Shown here one piece after another: positions 57,728 through 64,000 of a stretch of DNA of 64,000 nt (the stretch's first letter is position 1; every line of letters starts with the position of its first letter). This stretch comes from Posidoniimonas corsicana. Its GTDB lineage: Bacteria > Planctomycetota > Planctomycetia > Pirellulales > Lacipirellulaceae. The DNA is taken from positions 2,233,311-2,297,310 of the forward strand of contig NZ_SIHJ01000001.1 in NCBI RefSeq assembly GCF_007859765.1, given 5' to 3'. The translations under genes were made by a program, and so were the position numbers. The notes under the pieces were generated by a model. That model saw only the letters and a program-made list of their open reading frames with translations, had not been told where the DNA came from and made no database searches.

Positions 57728-59089
57728 CTAGCGTGTCCCGCTCAGCGCCCGCGCGACATCGGTGCGGTAGGCCGAGAGCGCCGGCAGGAATCCCGCCAGC
57801 GACGCCAGCACCACCAAAGCGGGGATGATAATCAGCTCCAGCCGGTCGAACTCCCACACGGCCAGCCGCACGCCGGTGGTCTCGACCACGTAGGGCGCCG
57901 CGGCGCCGATGATCAGGTGGCCCAGCAGGATTCCGGCCAGCCCGCCGGCGACCGACAGCAGGATCGACTCGAACAGCACGATCAGCATCACGGCCACCCG
58001 GCTGGCGCCCAGCGCCCGCATTACGGCGATGTCGTGGCTCCGCTCGCTCATCGAGTTGTAGATGCTCACCAGGATGCTGATCGACGCCACGACCACGATC
58101 ATGATGGTCAGCACCAGCAGCACCACCTGCACCGGGCCGACAATCTCTTCCAGCAGCTTTGTCACGACGCCGCCCGGCGCCACGGCCTGGGCGCTGCGGG
58201 TGGCGTCCTTGTTGATGGAGTAGATCAGGCTGTTGGGCCCGAACGCGTTGTTGCACAGCACCAGGATGGAGGTCACCTCCCGCAGCTCCGGCGGCAGCGG
58301 CTCGACCTCGCCGCCCTCGTTGTCGTACAGCCTGGTCTGCGACACTACGCCCTTGAGCTCGGAGTCGGCCGCGGGCGGGGGCGGGGTCTCGATCCCCTCG
58401 TGCGGCTTGGAAAGCGAGTGCCCCGCCAGCAGGTAGAAGCCCTCGATGTTGACGAACACGGCCCGGTCGTTGGCGGTGCCGGTCGGCTCCAGCACGCCGA
58501 CAATCTCGAACGCCTCGTGCTTGTCGCCCTCGGCGCTGATGCCGTGCGTCGGGTTGAACGTGGAACCGACCTTGAGCCCCGCCTGCTGCGCGACGATCGA
58601 CCCCACCACCGCCTGGAACGGCTTGTCGGTCTTGAAGTTCTGCCCCTCGGCGAACTCGTACACCCGGGGGCTGCCGTCGGCGTTGGTGCCGAACTGGATC
58701 TTGTCGAACAGGTCACGGGTAACGCCCACCACGCGGAACAGCTTGCCGTTCGCCTCGTAGCTGTCCCCCAGGCAGTACGGGATGGCCACCTTGGTGACGT
58801 CGGCGTACTTGCCGTCGGTGAAGTCGCGGTAGTAGGCGTAGGGCACCGGGAACAGCGGCGTGCCGACGTGGAACACGGTGCTCAGCACCAGGTCGGTCTT
58901 GCTCCCCTTGCCGCTGCCGATGATCAGGTGGTACCCGGCCGCGTCCTGGCTGAACTGCCGCACCGCCACGCTGTGGATCACGATCACGCAGATCATCACC
59001 GCCACGCCGAGCGCCATCGACAGCCCCGTCAGCGACGACGCCAACGCCCGCTGCCACATGTTACGCCAGGCGATCGTCCAGAAGCTCAT
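57728..59089 (-). CDS. ABC transporter permease, MacB/FtsX type
   Basis: The 453-aa protein has an N-terminal membrane segment (LSMALGVAVMICVIVIHSV), a large periplasmic MacB-like core (about 45-290) and three C-terminal membrane segments in the FtsX domain: VVLLVLTIMIVVVASISILV near 320, MLIVLFESILLSVAGGLAGI near 365, and IIIPALVVLASLAGFLPALS near 415. It pairs with the ATPase gene 27 bp upstream. Such systems export peptides, antibiotics or lipoproteins rather than import solutes. The substrate is unknown. Confidence 0.9.
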   Translation of the reverse strand: MSFWTIAWRNMWQRALASSLTGLSMALGVAVMICVIVIHSVAVRQFSQDAAGYHLIIGSGKGSKTDLVLSTVFHVGTPLFPVPYAYYRDFTDGKYADVTKVAIPYCLGDSYEANGKLFRVVGVTRDLFDKIQFGTNADGSPRVYEFAEGQNFKTDKPFQAVVGSIVAQQAGLKVGSTFNPTHGISAEGDKHEAFEIVGVLEPTGTANDRAVFVNIEGFYLLAGHSLSKPHEGIETPPPPAADSELKGVVSQTRLYDNEGGEVEPLPPELREVTSILVLCNNAFGPNSLIYSINKDATRSAQAVAPGGVVTKLLEEIVGPVQVVLLVLTIMIVVVASISILVSIYNSMSERSHDIAVMRALGASRVAVMLIVLFESILLSVAGGLAGILLGHLIIGAAAPYVVETTGVRLAVWEFDRLELIIIPALVVLASLAGFLPALSAYRTDVARALSGTR

Positions 59090-59116
59090 GGGGAGTGGGT
59101 GGCTGGTGGTTGGCGG

Positions 59117-59794
59117 CTAGTGGCTGACGGCGGCGACGACGCGGTTTACTTCTTCGAGGTGCTCGACCCGGTCGAACTGGTCGGAGACCTCCGGCGAGTG
59201 GGTCACCAGCAGCATCGCCACGTTCTCGTCGCGGCAGACCTCGCGGAGCAGGTCGACCACCTGCTGCTGGTGCGCCGGGTCGACGTTGGCGGTCGGCTCG
59301 TCGGCCAGCAGCAGGATCGGCTTGTTGGCCAGCGCGCGGGCCACGGCGGTCCGCTGCTGCTCGCCCACGCTCATCGCCTGCGGCTTGTGGTGCAGCCGGT
59401 GCCCCAGACCGACCTTCCCCAGCAGCTCCTCCGCCCTGCCCCGGTCCTTGGGCTGGCCGGTGAACGTCATGCCCAACATCACGTTCTCCACCGCGGTGAA
59501 CGCGGGCAGCAGGTTGAAGGTCTGGAACACGAAGCCGAGCTTGCGGGCGCGGAACCGGTCGCGGCCGGACTCGGGCAGCCGTGTGACCTCCACGCCGGCG
59601 ATGGTGATGGCGCCGCTGTCGATGGTGGTCAGCCCGCTGATGGCGTTGAGCAGCGTGGTCTTGCCGCAGCCGCTGCGGCCGCGGATCACCACCTGCTCCC
59701 CCTGCTGCACCTCGAAGTGGGGCACGTCGAGGATCGGCATGCGGTCGCCGCCGGGCTCGCGGTACGACTTCTTGACGTCGGTGAGGGTCAGCAT
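59117..59794 (-). CDS. ABC transporter ATP-binding protein (MacB/LolD type)
   Basis: The 225-aa ATPase has Walker A VIRGRSGCGKTTLLNAISGL near 36-55, a Q-loop FQTFNLLPAFTAVENVML near 88, the LSGGQ-like signature AMSVGEQQRTAVARALANKP near 140, Walker B ILLLADEPTANVDPAHQQQV and an H-loop near 190. The signature reads SVGEQ instead of SGGQQ. The ATG at 59794 (MLTLTDVKKSY) is the native start. It forms an exporter with the downstream permease. The gene is the first of its run; a candidate RNA on the opposite strand lies upstream. Confidence 0.92.
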   Translation of the reverse strand: MLTLTDVKKSYREPGGDRMPILDVPHFEVQQGEQVVIRGRSGCGKTTLLNAISGLTTIDSGAITIAGVEVTRLPESGRDRFRARKLGFVFQTFNLLPAFTAVENVMLGMTFTGQPKDRGRAEELLGKVGLGHRLHHKPQAMSVGEQQRTAVARALANKPILLLADEPTANVDPAHQQQVVDLLREVCRDENVAMLLVTHSPEVSDQFDRVEHLEEVNRVVAAVSH

Positions 59795-59949
59795 CGCGGC
59801 GATCGGGCTCGGACGGAGAGGGTGGGCACGCCGGGGACTCGATGGGAGGAGCAGCAGGCCGGGCGGCGACCGTGCTACCATACGCCGCGCGGGGTGGCTC
59901 AGTTCGAGCCAGTTTGGAAGGTTCTACAAACCACTGCTCCCTCCCTTAC

Positions 59950-60250
59950 ACGCTAGCACCGTGTGCGACCATTCTTCCGATTCGCCCCGGGGATGGGAAC
60001 CCACCTACAAAGCCCTACTGCGGCAACGACTTGCAGCGAGGGCCCCCCGGGCCGCGGCACGCCGAGAGCCGTTTGGCACACCGGATGCATATCTGTTTTT
60101 TCGGTAGAAGAGATCAGGGGCGGCCACGCGGCCGACGCCGGCGGGACCCAAGCGGCCCGGTAAGCGATCCGCCCCACACGACAAGTTCCCACCCTTTCGA
60201 TTCCCGCCCCAGACGAGGCCACCGAGTCCCCGCAACTCGGTGGCCTTTCT
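59950..60250 (+). ncRNA. Candidate structured small RNA (plus strand), boundaries approximate
   Basis: No plus-strand gene lies upstream, yet a strong plus-oriented terminator ends this region. GGGATGGGAAC (59990-60000) can pair with GTTCCCACCCT (60185-60195) with one mismatch, closing a roughly 200-nt structure. Inside, GCCCT/AGGGC (60012-60016 with 60039-60043) and CTGC/GCAG (60018-60021 with 60033-60036) form a hairpin, and several GC-rich helices follow. The size and closing stem recall 6S RNA, but I see no sequence signature that proves this. tmRNA, RNase P and SRP RNA marks are absent. The 5' end is a guess. Confidence 0.45.
60216..60250 (+). terminator. Strong rho-independent terminator, plus orientation
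   Basis: AGGCCACCGAGT (60216-60227) pairs perfectly with ACTCGGTGGCCT (60235-60246) around a 7-nt loop, followed by TTCTT. On the minus strand the hairpin is followed by CGTCTGGGG, so it works best for plus-strand transcripts. The flanking minus-strand gene ends at 60306. Confidence 0.8.
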
Positions 60251-60305
60251 TATGCGCTGTGGTAGACCTCAACGCCTGCCGGATCGCCCGAGCACCGAGA
60301 ATCGG

Positions 60306-61682
60306 CTACTTGGCGGCGGGCTTCGTGGTCGGCTTTACGGCGACCTTTGCTCCCAGCGGCCGGGCGGCGTCGGCCAGCAGGCGGTCGGCGTCCGCGACGG
60401 CGGCCATGTCGCCGGCGGCTAGGGTCACGACCAGCGACACCGTCTTGCCGTCCTCGGGCGAGCGCACCAGGTAGTGCCGGTGCTCCAGCTCGATGTCTTC
60501 CACCTTGGTGCGGGCGATCACGCCCAGGCAGCCGCAGCCGGCCTGGTTGACCCACTCGCCCGACGAGACCATCTCGGTCATCGCGGCGCCAATATTGGCC
60601 CGCACGTCCTGCTCAAACTGGGCGAGCGACGGCTTCACGCCCGCCTTGGCCGGCATGCGCGTCAGCGTGGCCTGCGCGACCAGGTTCCCCTCGTGCACCC
60701 GCCGCAGCGAGACCCGCGGGCCCTGCGTCGAGGCCAGGTACCAGCCCCGGTCGTGGTGGAACTCGAAGCCCAGGTCCTTGGACGGCAGCACCAGCAGGTC
60801 CAGCGAATTGCCGCGGGCCTGCTGCATCGCCTGGGCGGTGAGGAACTCCGGCTTGGTGATCGGCTCGCGCTTGATGTTCACCTTCGCCACGCCGATGAAG
60901 CCGGGCGTGGCCGGGCCGAGGGAGCGCTTCTCCTTGACGGCCAGGTTCAGCCGCGTGACGCGGTTGATCCGGCGGTCGAACAGGCCCAGCCCGCGGATGT
61001 CGAACTCGGTCGGGGCGCCCTCCACCTCGCCGTGCACGACGCCGGCCACCTGGAACTTGACGTAGCTGGCGGCGCCCTCGTCCACCACGTTCGAGACCTC
61101 GCACACGCTGACCGAGTCGAGCCCCAGCAGCGGCCCCATCACCTCGGCGCCGACGTTCCAGGCCTTGCCCTCGGCGACGGTCTCGCCGGGCAGCAGGCCG
61201 TCCAGGAACGGGGTGCCGCCCACCACGTCCACCAGGTCGAGCTGCTCGCGGGTGAGCGGCCCGCCCGGGCTGGCGAGCTTCACGCCCTGCTCGGTGTGGT
61301 TGGCGACCAGCAGCCGCCGCCCGTCGGGCAGCGACGGCGATTTGCCGCCCTGGCCGACCTTGATCGTGGCCATCGCCACGCTGTAGTGGCGGGCGGACTG
61401 TTTATCGGCGAGTGGCGCCTCCTCGTAGGCCAGCTTGCCCTCGACGCTCATCGGCAGCTTCTTGACCGCCTCTTGCGCGGGTTCCCCGTCCTTGGGCGGC
61501 TTGTCGGCCGGCTTGGCGTCGGGGTCGCGGATGGTAATGTCGCCGCCCACCTTCAGCTGGACCTCGACCTGGAAGGCCTGGTCGGCTGGCGGCGCGGCGG
61601 TCAGGTTGTAGTCGGCAGCGCTCAGGGTGGCCGCGGACAGACCAACAAACGCCGCCAGGGCGGCGGAGAGGGAGCGAGACAT
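60306..61682 (-). CDS. Secreted hypothetical protein
   Basis: The 458-aa product has a signal peptide (ALAAFVGLSAATLSAADY). The rest is unrecognised; a region near 60-300 (YEEAPLADKQSARHYSVAMA, then VVGGTPFLDGLLPGETVAEG) looks like a beta-rich fold with two partly similar halves, and GFEFHHDRGWYLASTQGPRV near 310 is striking. The ATG at 61682 was chosen because the signal begins there; the frame is open upstream to 61871. The last codons are Lys/Thr/Pro/Ala-rich. It is probably a conserved planctomycete envelope or periplasmic protein, but no function can be given. Confidence 0.65.
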   Translation of the reverse strand: MSRSLSAALAAFVGLSAATLSAADYNLTAAPPADQAFQVEVQLKVGGDITIRDPDAKPADKPPKDGEPAQEAVKKLPMSVEGKLAYEEAPLADKQSARHYSVAMATIKVGQGGKSPSLPDGRRLLVANHTEQGVKLASPGGPLTREQLDLVDVVGGTPFLDGLLPGETVAEGKAWNVGAEVMGPLLGLDSVSVCEVSNVVDEGAASYVKFQVAGVVHGEVEGAPTEFDIRGLGLFDRRINRVTRLNLAVKEKRSLGPATPGFIGVAKVNIKREPITKPEFLTAQAMQQARGNSLDLLVLPSKDLGFEFHHDRGWYLASTQGPRVSLRRVHEGNLVAQATLTRMPAKAGVKPSLAQFEQDVRANIGAAMTEMVSSGEWVNQAGCGCLGVIARTKVEDIELEHRHYLVRSPEDGKTVSLVVTLAAGDMAAVADADRLLADAARPLGAKVAVKPTTKPAAK

Positions 61683-62270
61683 CGAAGACCTCGTGATCGA
61701 TGAGAATCGGTAGCGGTTAGCGCAGCCGGGCTGCTTATCGTGAATCGTCCATCCGCGGCGGCAGAATTCACGACAAAGCCGCCCCGCGGCGGGACGCCCG
61801 CGAGAATTCCCCCCGAAACAGCGGGGTTCTGGCGGTTTCCCCAGCTGTCTAGCGGAGTGGGGGGATGCCACTAAGTCGTGAATATGCTAGGGTTTAAGTG
61901 GAATCCATGGGCGCCATCACCACGGCTCGGAGGCCGTCGGATTGGCGAACCGGTGAACTTTCTCTCGACCCCAAGCGACTTACCTGCGTACAACAAATGC
62001 CGCCCTACCCCGCTAGCAGGCTTGACCCGCTTTGCTAGCCAGCTACGGGGCCCAACGCACGAGTCGTTGGGGGGCGGCGGCTGAGCTTGCGTTATTCAAC
62101 GCCAGGGGCAACGGCGCCCCGGCGGAGGAGCGGCCCGTCCCGTCCGGCAGACGCGGCGGCCGCAGGGAACCCAAAACGGGCAGCGGCAAGAGAATTGCTA
62201 GCTGCTTGGTAGCAAGCAGAGGAGGGACGCGGCGAACTACACGCTTGAGGGAGAGGAGAAGGCCCACGCC
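61683..62270. other. 588-bp divergent region upstream of the sigma factor
   Basis: This lies between a minus-strand secreted protein gene and the plus-strand sigma factor gene and should contain both promoters. No supported gene was seen. A GAGGAGAAGG purine stretch lies about 12 bp before the sigma ATG and serves as Shine-Dalgarno. Confidence 0.5.
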
Positions 62271-63935
62271 ATGCAACGCGCATACACCCATTCCATCCTG
62301 GACCAATTCCGCGACCAGCAGGTGCGGTACGCGCCCCGCGAGAAGCGGCTCGAGCAGATCGAGGCCGCCGAGCGCCTGGTCGCCGAGATCGACCCCGACA
62401 AGAAGTACCCGTTCGACTTCGTCTTCTTCCGGATCACCGGCTACCGCCCCGCCGAGGACAGCCTGTTCAAGATCCAGGGCGAGGACCTGCTGCACGACCT
62501 GCGGCTGTTCATCGAGGACCTGTCCGACGCCACCGACCTGCCGGCCGACGCCATGGGCGAGCCGGTGCTGACCGTGGACCAGCTGGCCGAGCAGTTCAAC
62601 GTCTCGACCAAGACCATCAGCCGCTGGCGCGAGCAGGGCCTGGTGAGCCGCCGGTTCGTGTTCGACGGCCGCAAGCGGGTCGGCTTCCTGCGGAGCAGCG
62701 TCGACCGCTTTGTGCAGTCCAACCGCGACCGCGTCGAACGCGGCGCCCGCTTCAGCCAGCTGACCGACGAGCAGCGCAACGAGCTGCTCGAGCAGGCCCG
62801 CCGGCTCGCCAGCGACGGCAGCTGCCAGGCCGAGGTCTCCCGCCAGCTCGCCAAGCGCTCCGGCCGCAGCGTCGAGACCATCCGCGCCGCGCTCAAGCAG
62901 TTCGACCAGAAGCACCCCGACCTGGCGATCTTCCCCGACGTGAAGGGCCCGCTGAAGGACTCGCAGCGCGCGAAGATCTACCGCGACTCGCGGCGGGGCG
63001 TGTCGGTCGACAAGCTCACCAAGCGGTACGGCCGCACCAAGACCACCATCTACCGGGTGATCAACGAGGTCCGCGCGCAGCGGATCATGGAGCTCGACCT
63101 CGACTACATCCCCAACCCGCGGTTCACCCGCAAGGGCGCCGACAACGCGTGCCTGGGCGAGATGCCCGAGTCCGACCAGCCCGCCAAGAAGGTGCGTCGG
63201 CCCTCGGACCTGCCGCCGTACCTGGCCAGCCTGTACGAGATGCCGCTGCTGACCCGCGAGCAGGAGGGCCACCTGTTCCGCAAGTACAACTACCTGAAGC
63301 ACAAGGCGGCCAAGCTCCGCGAGGAGCTGGACGTCGAGCGGCCCAAGTCGGCCCTGATGGACGAGATCGAGCAGATGTCCGAGCAGGCGGTGGAGGTCAA
63401 GAACCAGATCGCCCGCTGCAACCTGCGGCTGGTGGTGTCGATCGCCAAGCGGCACGTGTCGGCGGACCAGAACTTCTTCGAGCTGGTGTCCGACGGCAAC
63501 ATGTCACTGCTTCGCGCGATCGAGAAGTTCGACTTCGCCCGCGGCAACAAGTTCAGCACGTACGCCAGCTGGGCGATCATGAAGAACTTCGCCCGCACGA
63601 TTCCTGGCGAGTTCAAGCACCGCGACCGGTTCCGCACCAGCCACGACGAGCTGTTCGCGGCTACCGAGGAGCGGCGCGACAACCCGCTGATCCACGAGTC
63701 GGCCCAGAAGGACCGGGAAGCCAAGATCACGCGGCTGCTGCGGAAGCTGGACGAGCGGGAGCAGCAGATCGTCAGCTCGCGGTTCGGCCTGGATCATTCG
63801 AAGGAGCCGCTCACCCTCAAAGAGGTCGGCGCCGAGATGGGCGTCACCAAGGAGCGGATCCGCCAGATCGAGGTGCGGGCGCTCAACAAGCTCCGCGCCG
63901 CGGCCAAGGAGGAGAAGATCTCGCTGGAGATCTAA
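62271..63935 (+). CDS. Sigma-70 family factor with a three-HTH N-terminal extension
   Basis: The 554-aa protein has sigma-70 regions only in its second half. Region 1.2-like [20 protein letters not shown] is at 311-330, region 2 at about 376-446 ([47 protein letters not shown]) and region 4 at about 485-548 ([20 protein letters not shown]). Region 3 is short. The N-terminal 300 residues carry three helix-turn-helix-like units: 99-150 ([20 protein letters not shown], MerR/excisionase-like), 177-210 ([20 protein letters not shown]) and 241-268 ([20 protein letters not shown]). In region 2.4 the usual WWIRQ is WAIMK, losing one of the paired Trp residues. It may read an unusual promoter. Start is ATG with GAGGAG upstream. 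Confidence 0.85.
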   Translation: MQRAYTHSILDQFRDQQVRYAPREKRLEQIEAAERLVAEIDPDKKYPFDFVFFRITGYRPAEDSLFKIQGEDLLHDLRLFIEDLSDATDLPADAMGEPVLTVDQLAEQFNVSTKTISRWREQGLVSRRFVFDGRKRVGFLRSSVDRFVQSNRDRVERGARFSQLTDEQRNELLEQARRLASDGSCQAEVSRQLAKRSGRSVETIRAALKQFDQKHPDLAIFPDVKGPLKDSQRAKIYRDSRRGVSVDKLTKRYGRTKTTIYRVINEVRAQRIMELDLDYIPNPRFTRKGADNACLGEMPESDQPAKKVRRPSDLPPYLASLYEMPLLTREQEGHLFRKYNYLKHKAAKLREELDVERPKSALMDEIEQMSEQAVEVKNQIARCNLRLVVSIAKRHVSADQNFFELVSDGNMSLLRAIEKFDFARGNKFSTYASWAIMKNFARTIPGEFKHRDRFRTSHDELFAATEERRDNPLIHESAQKDREAKITRLLRKLDEREQQIVSSRFGLDHSKEPLTLKEVGAEMGVTKERIRQIEVRALNKLRAAAKEEKISLEI

Positions 63936-63963
63936 CCCGCCGCCGGCGAACACCGATGCTCAC

Positions 63964-63998
63964 CAAGGCCCCGTGGTTTCCACGGGGCCTTGTTTGTT
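63964..63998 (+). terminator. Rho-independent terminator after the sigma factor gene
   Basis: CAAGGCCCCGTGG (63964-63976) pairs perfectly with CCACGGGGCCTTG (63980-63992) around TTT, followed by TTTGTT. It lies 28 bp after the sigma factor stop. Confidence 0.88.
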
Positions 63999-64000
63999 GG

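Larger units (their letters stand above)
59795..60305. other. Intergenic region with candidate RNA and terminator
   Basis: This gap of about 510 bp lies between the ABC ATPase start (minus) and the 3' end of a secreted protein gene (minus). The right part holds the structured plus-strand region and its terminator. No protein frame in it is supported. Confidence 0.55.

Noticed and set aside
56417-59956. An 1179-codon plus-strand open frame
   Set aside because: It is antisense to the CPFC-motif gene and the ABC genes, with a composition typical of the shadow of a high-GC gene and no recognisable domains.
60196-60208. TTCGATTCCCGCC, resembling a tRNA or tmRNA T-loop
   Set aside because: The 5' side lacks the matching GCGGG stem, there is no acceptor stem or CCA end, and the tmRNA 5' signature is absent.

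Overview
The window is GC-rich bacterial chromosome (codon third positions are mostly G or C) with the gene content of a planctomycete, most likely order Pirellulales and perhaps family Lacipirellulaceae. The evidence is the many secreted proteins ending in a PEP-CTERM tail next to dockerin-like Ca-binding repeats, a DUF1559 pseudopilin-like protein, an ECF sigma/FecR pair, a sulfatase, a redoxin-cytochrome-monooxygenase fusion, and a sigma-70 factor with a long N-terminal extension. The genus is inference only. I found no rRNA, tRNA, CRISPR array, transposase or prophage.

Layout. 1-6.4 kb (minus): PEP-CTERM proteins, a DUF1559 protein, an ECF sigma factor and a FecR/LamG-like protein cut by the window edge. 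6.4-13 kb: an intergenic composite repeat, a sugar-phosphate isomerase-like TIM barrel, then a 2-oxoacid:ferredoxin oxidoreductase (korA-korB) with a CBS-domain gene on each side. 13.4-16.8 kb (plus): a GT2 glycosyltransferase coupled to a BshC-like protein, then two small unknown genes. 16.8-26.3 kb: a DUF4331 protein divergent from a TPR-HupE pair, an array of three 11-bp-spaced direct repeats, a very large PEP-CTERM fusion protein and a LamB-like porin. 26.3-32.9 kb: a baeRF-domain protein, proton-translocating transhydrogenase (pntA-pntB, with a long hairpin between them), and the redoxin/cytochrome fusion. 32.9-35.9 kb: an accessory patch, lower in GC, with a 39-bp direct repeat, an immunity-like gene, two small minus-strand genes and the second composite repeat copy.

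35.9-50.2 kb is mainly housekeeping: a SPOR-like secreted protein, sppA, a matrixin-like metalloprotease, purA, uppS, cdsA, then phoH-pgpH-ybeY-corC packed head to tail, and a UDP-glucuronate decarboxylase. 50.2-55.8 kb: sulfatase, HAD hydrolase, APC permease, VanZ-like protein, tadA. 55.8-61.7 kb (minus): a CPFC-motif membrane protein with an ABC permease/ATPase pair, then a secreted unknown. Between them sits a structured plus-strand region ending in a strong terminator, a candidate small RNA. 62.3-63.9 kb: the unusual sigma factor, followed by a clear terminator.

The strongest leads for something undescribed are the two-copy composite repeat (6811-7105 and 35590-35853), the candidate RNA near 59.95-60.25 kb, the sigma factor with three predicted N-terminal HTH modules, the 11-bp-phased repeat array at 20606-20635, and the double PEP-CTERM fusion. 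Start sites were moved inward from the longest open frame wherever a signal peptide, a conserved N-terminus or a Shine-Dalgarno sequence argued for it.
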